From: CAWAYH01 sp963786195
GTDB lineage: Bacteria; Acidobacteriota; Vicinamibacteria; Vicinamibacterales; 2-12-FULL-66-21
Length of the DNA: 64,000 nucleotides
Assembly: GCA_963786195.1 (NCBI GenBank)
Contig: CAWAYH010000013.1
Span: forward strand, 290,369-354,368
Direction: 5' to 3'
In this document: positions 38,001-47,475 of the stretch, one piece after another
How the letters are laid out: the number at the start of each line of letters is the position of its first letter
Position numbering within the stretch: position 1 is the stretch's first letter
Made by a program: the position numbers and the translations under genes
The notes under the pieces: model-generated
What the model was told of the DNA's origin: nothing
Databases searched by the model: none
Seen by the model: only the letters and a program-made list of their open reading frames with translations

Positions 38001-38606
38001 GGCAAGGACGTCAACATCCTCGTCCTCGACACGGAGGTCTACTCGAACACCGGCGGCCAGGCCTCGAAGGCGACGCCGCTCGGCGCGTCGGCGAAGTTCG
38101 CTGCGGCCGGCAAGACGTCGCCGCGGAAGGATCTGGCGATGATGGCCATCGCCTACGGCAACGTCTACGTCGCCCAGGTCGCGATGGGCGCGAACAACGA
38201 GCAGGCGCTCATCGCGATGCGCGAGGCGGAGGCCTTCGGCGGGACGTCGATTATCCTCGCCTACTCGCAGTGCATCGCGCACGGCACCGACCTGCGCCAC
38301 GGCATGAAGCAGGCGGCGCGCGCCGTGGCCAGCGGCTACTGGCCGCTCTTCCGCTTCGACCCGACGATGCGGGATCGGGGCATGAACCCGTTCCGGCTGG
38401 ACTCGCCGCGGCCGCGGATTCCGCTCGAGGACTACCGCTACAACGAAGTGCGCTTCAAGTCGCTGGTGCAGACGCACCCGGACTCTGCCAAGCGGATGCT
38501 CGAGCAGGCGCAGCGCGCCCTCGAGGAGCGCTACCGCTTGTACGAAGATCTGGCCGCGCGCGACGGCAGCCGGTTCCAGCCGCACTGGCGGGAGAGCGCG
38601 CCATGA
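35026..38606 (+). CDS. nifJ: Pyruvate:ferredoxin (flavodoxin) oxidoreductase, three frame breaks
   Basis: Single-chain enzyme of about 1190 residues, the normal NifJ length. Order: alpha domain (DGNTAAAHIAYRVNEVCAIF, PITPSSTMAE), gamma domain (FGLGADGTVGANKNSTIILA), two [4Fe-4S] clusters (CIQCGQCAIVCPH; CTGCGVCVENCP), and the TPP-binding beta domain (CAGCGETPYLKLL, GGDGWAYDID, LDTEVYSNTGGQASKATPLG). Breaks lie near 35765 (extra G in ATCGGATC), 36592 (missing base) and 37775 (missing T). It oxidises pyruvate and CoA to acetyl-CoA, CO2 and reduced ferredoxin. The stop overlaps the next gene (ATGA). Confidence 0.92.
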
Positions 38607-39600
38607 CGCTCGCGACACGCTATCTGGGGCTGACAATCGCCCATCCGATCGTGGCGTCCGCGTCGCCGCTCACCTCCACGCTCGACGGCATGCGGCAGCT
38701 CGAGGACGCCGGCGCGTCGGCCGTCGTGATGACGTCGCTCTTCGAGGAGCAGATCCGCGCCGAAGACACAGCGTACGCCCTCTTCACGGAGCACGGCTCG
38801 AACAGCCAGGCGGAGGCGAGCCACTATTTCCCCGAGCTGGCCGACTATGACGGCGGCGTGTCCGGCTATCTCGAGACGCTCCGCCGCGCAAGCGAGGCGC
38901 TCGACATCCCGGTCATCGCCAGCCTCAACGGCACCACCGCCGAAGGGTGGATCGAGCACGCGCGGAATCTGGAGCAGGCCGGCGCACGCGCGATCGAGCT
39001 GAACGTCTACTCGGTGCCGATCGACGCGGCGGTGAGCGGCGCCGAGGTCGAGCGCCGGACGCTGGACATCGTCCGGCAGGTCCGGTCAAGCGTCGCCATC
39101 CCGATCAGCGTCAAGCTCGCGCCGTACTTCACCGCGCTGCCGCATTTCGCGGCCGACCTGGTGCGGGCCGGCGCGGGCGGCCTGGTGCTCTTCAACCGCT
39201 ACTACGCGCCGGATATCGATCTCACAACGCTGAAGATGACGCGGTCGCTGCCGCTCTCGACGAAGGCCGAGCTGCCGCTGTCACTGGTCTGGATCGGGTT
39301 GCTCTCGCGGCGTGTCGCGTGCTCGCTCGCGGCGAGCCGCGGCGTCGAGACGGAGGTCGAGGTGGTGAAGTATCTCCTCGCCGGCGCGGACTGTATGAGA
39401 TGCTGCTGCGGCACGGGCCGGAGCATCTCGGCGTGATGCGGGACGGCCTCACGCGCTGGCTCGCCGAGAACCGCTTCGAGTCCGTCGAGGCCATCCGCGG
39501 ATTGAAGGACGCCTCGCGCGTCGCCGACGTCGACGCGTTTCTCCGCGCCCAGTACGTGGCCGCGCTGACGGACTACCTGCCAGGCAAGCTGGTGCAGTAG
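38603..39600 (+). CDS. Dihydroorotate-dehydrogenase-like FMN protein, one frame break
   Basis: About 332 residues. TLATRYLGLTIAHPIVASAS then PLTSTLDGMRQLEDAGASAV is the TIM-barrel start of class 1 DHOD-like proteins. GARAIELNVY, SVKLAPYFTALPHFA and GAGGLVLFNRYYAPDI are FMN-site strands. Near 39394 one base is missing, after which YEMLLRHGPEHLGVMRDGLT follows. Proteins of this type are often found next to nifJ. Whether they act on dihydroorotate, dihydropyrimidines or something else is not known. Coupled to nifJ by ATGA. Confidence 0.85.
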
Positions 39601-39683
39601 TCGCGATCCCCGCCTCGACCGCGAAGTCGCGCGATTCGGGTGTCCTTCTACTCGTTGAGATGTAGGCGAGAGGGGCTGTGATC

Positions 39684-40871
39684 ATGTCCGCTTCTCCTGG
39701 CGTGGCGTCGAACAAGGCATCGATGTTTCGTCAAGTGATCGGACCGGTCACGTGGGGCCTCACCACCACACTGGTTCTATCGGTCCTTATCCTCGTCGGT
39801 TCACGCAAACTCGCCCACTTCGACGCCGCCCTCGTGGGCTACACGTTCTCCGTGCTGTTCGCCACGTTCGGCCTGACCTATCGCTACGCCATGTGGTTGC
39901 AGCGGCCGCCCACCGCCATGTACTGGCGACGAGGCTGGCAGGCGTTCTTCCGGCGGGGATGGCGACTGCGCAACTCGGGCATGTGGCTCCAGCGCGTTGG
40001 CGTCGACGTGCTCGGCAATCGCTTCATCTTCGCGCGGGATCGGTTGCGCGGGCTCACACACATGCTCATCATGTGGGGGTGCCTGCTCGCCGTGGCGATC
40101 ACCTTTCCTCTCGTCTTTGGCTGGCTGCACTTTCGTCCGGTTGACGGCGATCTTTCGCTGTACGAGGCGGTGGCGTTCGGCTTCCCGGCGTTCCGCTTTC
40201 CGCACGACTCGGTCTTCGGGTTCCTTTTGTTTCACGGATTGGTGTGGGCGTCGTTCCTGGTGATTGCGGGCGTGATGCTGGCCATGCGGCGGCGGATGCG
40301 CGAGGAGGGCGTCGCGGCCGTTCAACGGTTCGCGGAAGACTTCATGCCGCTCATCCTGCTCTTTGCCGTCAGCCTGACCGGGTTGATGCTCACCGTGAGC
40401 TACACGTGGATGAAGGGCTACGCCTACACGTTCATCGCGATTCTCCATGCGATCACGGTGATCGGCACATTTCTCTGGCTGCCGTTCGGAAAGTTCTTCC
40501 ACATCTTTCAGCGGCCGGCGCAACTGGGGGTCGGGTTCTACAAGGACGTCGCGCGCAGCCAGGAACAAGCCCACTGTCGTCGCTGCGGCCATGCGTTCAG
40601 CTCGCGTATGCACGTCGAGGATCTGATCGAGGTCGAGCGCCAGCTCGGGTTCACGTACGAGATCCCGGGCAGCACGGATGAGCACTACCAATGGATCTGC
40701 CCGAACTGCCGGCGTGCGTCGCTGGTGATGGCGCAGGGGATGCTCTGGCAGGGCCGCCGCGGCGGGGTTTCCCTTCCGGACGGCCGCCCCCTTCCGATGC
40801 CCGTCCATGCCAACCAGGGGCAGGGGCAGGGCCCGCTCGGAGCCGAAGACGCCGACAACTTCCACCCGTGA
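39684..40871 (+). CDS. NarI-like cytochrome b membrane subunit with C-terminal zinc ribbon
   Basis: About 395 residues. At least five TM helices (LTTTLVLSVLILVGSRKL, MLIMWGCLLAVAITFPLVFG, FLVIAGVMLAM, FMPLILLFAVSLTGLMLTV, FIAILHAITVIGTFLWLPF). His residues in helices (THMLI, LLFHGL, LHAIT, FHIF) fit haem b ligands as in nitrate-reductase gamma subunits. The C-terminal cytoplasmic tail carries CRRCG...CPNCRR, a zinc-ribbon or rubredoxin-like knuckle not found in NarI. First gene of the molybdopterin operon; it likely passes electrons between quinone and the cytoplasmic subunits. Confidence 0.8.
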   Translation: MSASPGVASNKASMFRQVIGPVTWGLTTTLVLSVLILVGSRKLAHFDAALVGYTFSVLFATFGLTYRYAMWLQRPPTAMYWRRGWQAFFRRGWRLRNSGMWLQRVGVDVLGNRFIFARDRLRGLTHMLIMWGCLLAVAITFPLVFGWLHFRPVDGDLSLYEAVAFGFPAFRFPHDSVFGFLLFHGLVWASFLVIAGVMLAMRRRMREEGVAAVQRFAEDFMPLILLFAVSLTGLMLTVSYTWMKGYAYTFIAILHAITVIGTFLWLPFGKFFHIFQRPAQLGVGFYKDVARSQEQAHCRRCGHAFSSRMHVEDLIEVERQLGFTYEIPGSTDEHYQWICPNCRRASLVMAQGMLWQGRRGGVSLPDGRPLPMPVHANQGQGQGPLGAEDADNFHP

Positions 40872-40885
40872 CGAGTTAGGCTCAT

Positions 40886-43162
40886 ATGACGACTCCGACC
40901 ACGCCGTCACTCGATACTGAGACGATCCGCGAGTTCGGGCCTCACCTCGCCTACTCGAGCGAACGTCGATTAGACGTAGGTGTCGAGCCAGCGACCTACG
41001 TCAAGACGCACTGCTGTTTTTGCGGTCAGCAGTGCGGCATGCAACTCAAGGTCAAGCACAACCTCGTGGTTGGCGTGGAGCCTTGGTACGAATTCCCCTT
41101 CAACAACGGGATGCTGTGCCCGAAAGGCATCAAGCGGTACCTGCAGCAGTCACATCCGGATCGGTTGCTCCATGCCTACGCGAAGGATCCCAGCTCGCCA
41201 GGCGGCTTCCGGACGCTGGCCTATGACGACGCGATCCGTCAGACCGCTGCGGAGATCGATCGAATACAACACGCATTCGGGAGCGACGCGTTCGCGGTCC
41301 TCTCTGGCGCCAGCCTGACCACCGAGAAGACGTACCTGATGGGCAAGTTTGCCCACATGTGTCTGCGCACCGCGAATATCGACTACAACGGCCGGCTGTG
41401 CATGGTGAGCGCCGGAGCGGGCAACAAGAAGGCGTTCGGCATCGATCGCGCGGCAAACCCCTGGAGTGACATTCTTGGTTCGGACGTGATCCTGGTGAGC
41501 GGCGCCAACATCGCCGAATGCGCGCCCATCACCACGAACTATGTCTGGCAGGCCCGCGAGCAGGGGGCCAAGGTCATGGTGGTGGATCCGCGCATCACAC
41601 CGATCGCGCGTACCTGCGATCTGTTCCTGCCGGTCAGGCCTGGACGCGACACGGCGCTCTTCAACGGCATCCTGCACCTGATGATCGAGCACGACTGGCT
41701 CGATCATCAATTCATTGAGAACCACACAGTCGGGTTCGAAGCCGTCGCGGCACATGTGCACGAATGGACGGCACGGCGAACGGCGGAGGTCACAGGGATC
41801 GCGGTGAAAACGATCGAGCAAGCCGCCGAGTGGTGGGGCATGGCGAAGACGAGCTTCCTCTGCCATGCGCGGGGGCTCGAGCACCACAGCAGCGGCGTCA
41901 AGAACGTGATGAGCGCCATCAACATCGTGCTGGCGTCCGGGCGTATCGGTCGCACGCATTGCGGCTACGCGACGATCACCGGACAGGCCAACGGCCAGGG
42001 GGGACGCGAACACGGACAGAAATGCGATCAACTCCCCGGCGGGCGCGACCTGGCCAATGCCGAGCACCGCGCCTACATCGCCGGCGTGTGGGGGATGGAT
42101 CCGGCCGCGCTCCCCCAGCCTGGCGTCGATGCCTACGAAATCATCCGCAAGATCGACAAAGGTGAGGTCAAGGGACTGTTGAGCATCTGCTTCAACCCTG
42201 TCGTTTCATTGCCCGACAACAACTTCGTCCGGCAGGCGCTCGAGAAGCTCGAGTACTACGTCGCGATCGACTTCTTCATGAGCGAGAGTGCACGCTACGC
42301 GCACATCGTCTTGCCAGGTTCGCTCCAGGAAGAGGATGAAGGCACCGTCACGCAGCTCGAAGGTCGAGTCATCAAGATCAATAAGGCCGTCGAGTGCCCG
42401 GGCGAGGCTCACCGCGACTGGCGCATCATCCAGGACATCGCGAAGGCGCTCGGCCGAGAGCAGGGCCTCACATTCGAGAGCCCGCGCGAGATCTTCGAAG
42501 AGCTGCGAGTGGCCTCCAAGGGAGGTGTCTCGGACTACTCCGGAATTACCTACGAGCGCATCGAGGAAAACTTCGGCGTGTTCTGGCCGTGTCCCGCCGA
42601 GATGCCCGAAGGCGTCCCGTCGCCAGGGCCACAGGGCACGGTCCGCCTGTTCGAACCGGGCTCGTGGAACCCAGTCGCACAGGGCGCCGGCCCGTTCTAT
42701 TTCCCTGATGGCAAGGCGCGCTGGAACGTGACGCCCTACGTCGGGCCGACCGAAGACGTCGACGAGCAGTTTCCGATCATTCTCACCACCGGACGCGTCG
42801 TCAGCCAGTTCCTCTCAGGCAATCAAACCAGGCGCATCGGGCCGCTCTCCGATCACTATCCAGAGCCGCGAATCGAGATGCACCCGCGGCTGGCGGCGCG
42901 GCTTGGCATCGTCGACGGTGACTGGACGTTGGCCGAGACGCGGCGTGGCAACTGCACGTTGCGCGCCTCGGTCGTGACGACGATCCGGCCGGACACCGTC
43001 TTCATCCCGTACCACTGGGGCGGACGCAAAAGCGCAAATCAGCTGACCATTTCAGCCCAGGACCCGATTTCGAAAATTCCTGAGTACAAAGTGTGTGCCG
43101 TGCGGGTTCGTAAGGCGGATGCGCCGCCAGAGTACGCCGCGGCCCTCGAGCCGCAGCAATAG
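40886..43162 (+). CDS. Molybdopterin oxidoreductase catalytic subunit (NasA/FdhA-like)
   Basis: 758 residues, no Tat signal, so cytoplasmic. [4Fe-4S] site CFCGQQC (C43, C46, C50) and MLCPKG (C78). The Mo ligand is probably Cys in NGRLCMVS. Further MGD-binding blocks: LVSGANIAECAPITTNYVWQ, MVVDPRITPIARTCDLFLPV, GRIGRTHCGYATITGQANGQ and the C-terminal LTTGRVVSQFLSGNQTRR. Closest in style to assimilatory nitrate reductase and formate dehydrogenase-type enzymes; the substrate is not certain. Its partners are a NarI-like subunit, a four-cluster ferredoxin and a Rieske protein, all co-transcribed. Confidence 0.88.
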   Translation: MTTPTTPSLDTETIREFGPHLAYSSERRLDVGVEPATYVKTHCCFCGQQCGMQLKVKHNLVVGVEPWYEFPFNNGMLCPKGIKRYLQQSHPDRLLHAYAKDPSSPGGFRTLAYDDAIRQTAAEIDRIQHAFGSDAFAVLSGASLTTEKTYLMGKFAHMCLRTANIDYNGRLCMVSAGAGNKKAFGIDRAANPWSDILGSDVILVSGANIAECAPITTNYVWQAREQGAKVMVVDPRITPIARTCDLFLPVRPGRDTALFNGILHLMIEHDWLDHQFIENHTVGFEAVAAHVHEWTARRTAEVTGIAVKTIEQAAEWWGMAKTSFLCHARGLEHHSSGVKNVMSAINIVLASGRIGRTHCGYATITGQANGQGGREHGQKCDQLPGGRDLANAEHRAYIAGVWGMDPAALPQPGVDAYEIIRKIDKGEVKGLLSICFNPVVSLPDNNFVRQALEKLEYYVAIDFFMSESARYAHIVLPGSLQEEDEGTVTQLEGRVIKINKAVECPGEAHRDWRIIQDIAKALGREQGLTFESPREIFEELRVASKGGVSDYSGITYERIEENFGVFWPCPAEMPEGVPSPGPQGTVRLFEPGSWNPVAQGAGPFYFPDGKARWNVTPYVGPTEDVDEQFPIILTTGRVVSQFLSGNQTRRIGPLSDHYPEPRIEMHPRLAARLGIVDGDWTLAETRRGNCTLRASVVTTIRPDTVFIPYHWGGRKSANQLTISAQDPISKIPEYKVCAVRVRKADAPPEYAAALEPQQ

Positions 43163-43178
43163 GTCAGTAGGTCCACAC

Positions 43179-43823
43179 ATGCCCGCGCCAGACGCGCTCG
43201 AATTCTTCATCGACCCGGGCCGGTGTATCGGCTGCCAGGCATGCATCCAGGCCTGCACCGAATGCAACACCCACCAAGGGCAGTCGATGATCCAGCTCGA
43301 TTATGTGAACCGCGGACACTCGACGCAGACGGCGCCGGTTGTGTGCATGCACTGCGATTCGCCGACGTGCGCGGAGGTCTGCCCGGCAGACGCGATCAAG
43401 CGGACGGAGGACGGCATTGTCCAGACCGCCCAGAAACCGCGGTGCATCGCCTGCAACAACTGTGTCCTCGCCTGTCCGTTTGGCGTCCCGAAGATGCAGA
43501 CCAAGATGAACCTGATGATGAAGTGCGATATGTGCTACGACCGCACGTCCGTCGGGCTGAAGCCTTGGTGCGCCTCGGTCTGCCCGAGCCAGGCCCTGGC
43601 GTTCGGGACCCGGGAGGAGATGGCGCGGCTTCGTCCACACGCGAAACCGGTCAACACGTTCCAGTTCGGCATGCAAACCATCCGCACCAAGGTGAACATC
43701 ATGGTGCCGCGCGACGCCGCTACGGAAATCGTGGACGTGACGGCGGCCATGCACGAGCCCACCATTGGTCACGACATTCTCGACGACGTCTTCGATGACA
43801 TCTCCGATGGCGGTGACGCATGA
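43179..43823 (+). CDS. Four-cluster [4Fe-4S] ferredoxin subunit (NrfC/DmsB-like)
   Basis: 214 residues from the ATG at 43179. Four Cys clusters: CIGCQACIQACTEC, CMHCDSPTCAEVCP, CIACNNCVLACPF, and CDMCYDR...CASVCP, the standard electron-wire subunit of molybdopterin enzymes. An acidic C-terminus follows. The stop overlaps the Rieske start (ATGA). Confidence 0.92.
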   Translation: MPAPDALEFFIDPGRCIGCQACIQACTECNTHQGQSMIQLDYVNRGHSTQTAPVVCMHCDSPTCAEVCPADAIKRTEDGIVQTAQKPRCIACNNCVLACPFGVPKMQTKMNLMMKCDMCYDRTSVGLKPWCASVCPSQALAFGTREEMARLRPHAKPVNTFQFGMQTIRTKVNIMVPRDAATEIVDVTAAMHEPTIGHDILDDVFDDISDGGDA

Positions 43824-44392
43824 TTCAGAGTCAACGTGAGGTCGGCGGCCCGCGGGATCTCGACCACGCGACCGTACCCCCCGACGGTCGCCCGCTGGCC
43901 GACCAGCCGAAGTGGCGCCAGGACTTTCCCATCGACGTGGCACAGGACGAATACGTGTCGCGCAGGGAACTCGTCAAGTTCATCGTGCTCACGAGCGCGG
44001 CGCTCACGGTCGGCCAGTTCTGGATTGTGCTCAAGAGCACCTTCAGCCGGCAGCCGGCCCGATTGGCTGGCGAACGGATCGCGAGCGTCGACGAACTGTC
44101 CGTCGGCGGCGCCAAGACGTTCACGTACCCCGAAGGCAGCACGCCAAGACTGCTTGTCCGGACTGGGACAACCACGTTCGTCGCCTACGACCAGCAGTGC
44201 ACGCACCTGCTCTGCCCAGTCGTGCCCGCGGTCGAACTCGGCCGGCTGCACTGCCCTTGCCATAATGGCTGGTTCGACCTCCACACGGGCCGGCCTCTCG
44301 CGGGCCCGCCGCAGCGCCCTCTGCCGAAAGTCCTGCTGGAGGTGCGTGAGGGCATCGTCTACGCGACGGGCGTAGAGGAGTCTGCGACGTGA
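43820..44392 (+). CDS. Membrane-anchored Rieske [2Fe-2S] protein
   Basis: 190 residues. One N-terminal TM helix (KFIVLTSAALTVGQFWIVL) after a 50-residue cytoplasmic leader. The Rieske boxes CTHLLCP and CPCHNGWFD carry the two Cys/His pairs. RPLAGPPQRPLPKVLLEVRE is the family end. Electron carrier in the same complex as the ferredoxin and molybdopterin subunits. Coupled to neighbours on both sides by 4-base overlaps. Confidence 0.9.
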   Translation: MIQSQREVGGPRDLDHATVPPDGRPLADQPKWRQDFPIDVAQDEYVSRRELVKFIVLTSAALTVGQFWIVLKSTFSRQPARLAGERIASVDELSVGGAKTFTYPEGSTPRLLVRTGTTTFVAYDQQCTHLLCPVVPAVELGRLHCPCHNGWFDLHTGRPLAGPPQRPLPKVLLEVREGIVYATGVEESAT

Positions 44393-44616
44393 CCCGGCGT
44401 CTCCGGATGGTCCGCGCGCAGCGACTGCCGATCGTCAACGCCATGCTGGCCTTCGTGGTGCTGATCGTCATTCTGCAGCTCTGGCTGCTCACGGCGACGA
44501 TGAACGCCTATCTCGGTGGTGACACCACCACGGTGGTTCCAGCTGCGCTCGGCAGTCTCGCGTGCCTCGGTCTCAATGCCGGGTTGCTCTGGTACTTGTT
44601 CCGCCTGGAGTCATGA
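44389..44616 (+). CDS. Small two-span membrane protein of the redox operon
   Basis: 75 residues from a GTG overlapping the Rieske stop. Two hydrophobic helices: VNAMLAFVVLIVILQLWLLT and ALGSLACLGLNAGLLWYLF, joined by a polar loop (NAYLGGDTTTVV). It resembles a small uncharacterised family found beside molybdopterin/Rieske operons (DUF6755-like, from memory). Probably an assembly or anchoring subunit. Confidence 0.72.
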   Translation: MTRRLRMVRAQRLPIVNAMLAFVVLIVILQLWLLTATMNAYLGGDTTTVVPAALGSLACLGLNAGLLWYLFRLES

Positions 44617-45672
44617 GCGGCCAGCCAACTGGCACGGCCTGGTACCGTCTCGCCGAAGCCGTTGAACATCTCTTCCCCGGCTACTTCGCACTGGTGATGG
44701 CGACGGGAATCGTGTCGATTGCGGCGCATCTGCTGGAGATGCCGCGCATCGCGTGGGTGCTTCACGTGGTCAATCTCGGCGGTACGCCGTGTTGACGGCC
44801 ATGCTCGTGTGCCGGCTCCTTGCGTACTTCCCGCGCGTGGTCGAAGATCTGAACAATCACGCGCGCGGCCCGGGGTTCTTCACCGTTGTCGCCGCGACGT
44901 GTGTGCTGGGAACCGAGATCGTCATCCTGACAGGGCGCGCCGAAGCGGCTCACGCGCTGTGGATGGCGGGAATCGTGTGTGGGTCGTGGTGATGTACACG
45001 TTCTTCACGGCGGTGGTCGTCCGCGAGACGAAGCCGTCGCTCGAGACCGGCATCAACGGCGCCTGGCTCCTCGCCATCGTTTCCACGCAATCCGTCTCCG
45101 TCCTGGGGACGCTGCTCGCGCCTGGGATGGCGAGCGGCCGCGAGGGAGCGCTGTTCTTCGCGCTGTGCATGTACCTGGTGGGAGCCATGCTCTATCTCTC
45201 GATCATCACACTCATCTTCTATCGCTTCACCTTCGTGGCGCTGACGGTAGAGCAGATGACCCCACCGTACTGGATCAACATGGGCGCCGTCGCCATCACC
45301 ACGCTGGCTGGGTCGTCGCTCCTGCTCCAGTCGGATCACTGGCTATTCCTGATGACGCTCCGGCCGTTCATCGTTGGCTTCACGCTGTTCTTCTGGGCCT
45401 TTGCCACGTGGTGGATTCCGTTGCTGGTCATCCTGGGCGTGTGGAGGCACGTCGTCCGGCGTTTTCCCCTGCGGTACGATCCTCAGTCTTGGAGCATGGT
45501 GTTTCCGATCGGCATGTACACGGTCTGCACCGTGAGGCTGATCCAGGCCACCGGGCTGGAGTTCCTCTCGGTGATTCCGCGCGTCGCTGTCTACTTCGCG
45601 CTGGCGGCGTGGACAGTGACGTTCGCCGGTATGACGCGTCACCTGTGGCGGGGGGCTCGCACGAGAAGCTGA
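44613..45672 (+). CDS. TDT-family (tellurite-resistance/dicarboxylate) transporter, two frame breaks
   Basis: About 353 residues and ten TM helices when joined. LFPGYFALVMATGIVSIAAH is the family opening. One base is missing near 44785 (then YAVLTAMLVCRLLAYF) and another near 44975 (then VVVMYTFFTAVVV). NGAWLLAIVSTQSVSVLG, PPYWINMGAVAITTLAGSSL and TWWIPLLVILGVWRH are typical. Members move C4-dicarboxylates, malate, sulfite or confer tellurite resistance; in this operon import or export of the redox substrate (for example nitrite, sulfite or formate) is a guess. ATGA overlap with the upstream small protein. Confidence 0.82.
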
Positions 45673-45774
45673 AGGAGCGAAAGGACCCAGTCGAGACGAG
45701 CGCCTGTACGCCGGCGAGCCCAGATGTCCCTGCTGGATGCGCGGTAACGAGGCGAGGATTGACGTCGTGAGTAA

Positions 45775-47085
45775 TCAACGACTCGGGCGGTGGAAATCAA
45801 CCCGTTCGACATCGGTCCAGAGCACGTACTCTGGGCGCTGACTGCCGTCGACGAAGATCAGCATGCCGGCATTCGCTTCGCCGAGGTCGCCGCGGCGATC
45901 GAGCTGCAGTTGCTCGCCGTTAGAGAGCGTCACCGTGGCGCGCTCTTCGCGGCCGGGCAGCACTATCGAGGTGATCAAGCCGAACGGAATCGTATAGTCC
46001 ACGCCCTGAGCGGGCGCGTCGAGCGTTTCGGTGGTCTCGCTCTCGTCGAGGTCGTAGACGAGCCGGCCCGCGAGGCGCCGGCCGGTGCGAGTGGTGACGA
46101 TGCCCGTAAGTGGGAGGCCCGGCGGGAAGTCGCCGTACGCCGGACCGCTGCCGCCTGGACTGAAGTCGAGCCGCTCGAAAGTGTCCCACGAGACCAGCAC
46201 TCGACCGAAGCGCGGATCGTCGACGTAGATGCCGAGGTTGGCGTGGCCGGACTCGGGGCCGGTGAGCAAGATCTCACGCCCGTCGAGCAGCGTTACCAGC
46301 GAGCTCTGCACCTTACGCGCGATCGACCGGATCGTGTCGAAGCGCACGCGCAGATCACCATCGGCGGTGCGGCCGCCGAGTTCGTCGGTGCCAAGGCCTT
46401 TGTTCCGATTCCACTGGACGAAACCAGTGAAGTCGCCAGAGCGCGTGTGCACCGTGCCGTGCAGTCGATGAGGGAGCGGACCTGCTCCGGGAGCGGGAAG
46501 AAAATCGATGGTGCGGACCTGTCGAGCGCCGACGTCCAGAATCCCCTGACTGCGGTCCCACACGCGCACGCCATCATCGAGGTCGTTGAAGGAGGAATAA
46601 TTGGTGATGAGTACGGTCCCGCTCTTGAGCGTCAGCCGCACGTCACGGCCGACCAACTCGATGCGAGCGATGTCGCCGAAGCGCGCCATGAAGGGCCGGC
46701 CGAGATCGAGCTTGCTACCGCCGCCGATTTCGATGCCGAAGATCTTGATCGGGTCTTTGCCCAGCCGTTCGGGCGGCACGTGAACGGCCCACGGGTTCTG
46801 GGACTTGAAGCCGTTGAAGTAGTCGCCCCAGAACGCCTCCTGGCCGCGTCCCCGCCCCCAGCGGAGTCGTCCCTCGTACGTCGCGCCGGCGGCGATGGCG
46901 ACGCGGCCGTAGAGGAAACTCGGATGCGCCTCCTCGACAGCGGACGCGGGGGCGATGGCCGGCGGAATCGATGTGTCGGTACCGAAGTTCCGCTCGAATG
47001 CGCAGTAGCCGACGGCGATGGCGAGAAGGATGAGGATCAGCACCGCGGCAAACGCTGCGCGGGCGATCGTCCCTTTCTTCACCAT
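45775..47085 (-). CDS. Hypothetical membrane-anchored beta-repeat protein
   Basis: About 436 residues from MVKKGTIARAA. One N-terminal TM helix (AFAAVLILILLAIAVGYCAF), then a periplasmic part built of similar strands: YEGRLRWGRGRGQEAFWGDY, LKSGTVLITNYSSFND, LHGTVHTRSGDFTGFVQWN, LDGREILLTG, LTGIVTTRTGRRLAGRLVYD, LSNGEQLQLDRRGDLGEANA. Each unit is a G-x-V/L-x-T-x-x-G-x-x-x-x-G hairpin, suggesting a barrel or propeller of repeats. No break. Function unknown; it faces the transporter operon. Confidence 0.7.
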   Translation of the reverse strand: MVKKGTIARAAFAAVLILILLAIAVGYCAFERNFGTDTSIPPAIAPASAVEEAHPSFLYGRVAIAAGATYEGRLRWGRGRGQEAFWGDYFNGFKSQNPWAVHVPPERLGKDPIKIFGIEIGGGSKLDLGRPFMARFGDIARIELVGRDVRLTLKSGTVLITNYSSFNDLDDGVRVWDRSQGILDVGARQVRTIDFLPAPGAGPLPHRLHGTVHTRSGDFTGFVQWNRNKGLGTDELGGRTADGDLRVRFDTIRSIARKVQSSLVTLLDGREILLTGPESGHANLGIYVDDPRFGRVLVSWDTFERLDFSPGGSGPAYGDFPPGLPLTGIVTTRTGRRLAGRLVYDLDESETTETLDAPAQGVDYTIPFGLITSIVLPGREERATVTLSNGEQLQLDRRGDLGEANAGMLIFVDGSQRPEYVLWTDVERVDFHRPSR

Positions 47086-47103
47086 ATTCTCATTGTTGCA
47101 CAA

Positions 47104-47475
47104 GTAACTTTGTGTTTACAAAGTACGTATTGTCTCTCGGTCAAGTTAGCAGATGCGCTGTTTCGAGCTAGCCGGAGATGTGCTGGCTCTGTCGGAAGCT
47201 GCCGCTTGCTTCTCCGGCATTCCGTGTCCCCTCTGGGATTCCGGATGGCGGACGCCGGATTCCAGGCGGCCGCGCGAGCCACCTCCGTCGGCAACACATT
47301 CACGCGACGGCGGTAAACGTGCGTTGTCGATGGCGCCGGATTGTTGGAACGGCTGGTGCTGTGTCCTACGGTCCGCCCAGGACCGCGAGGCGCAGTGGCA
47401 TGAGGCTTTCCAGCGAACTCGGAACGATGCACTTTCAGGCAAGAAAACGACTGAACCAACCCAAAGGACCACACC
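47104..47475. promoter_or_regulatory. Intergenic region upstream of the phosphoketolase gene
   Basis: About 370 bases. GGATTCC occurs twice around 47240-47270 and the segment is GC-rich but non-coding. AAAGGA eight bases before the ATG is a ribosome-binding site. The xfp promoter should lie here. No RNA gene was seen. Confidence 0.4.
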
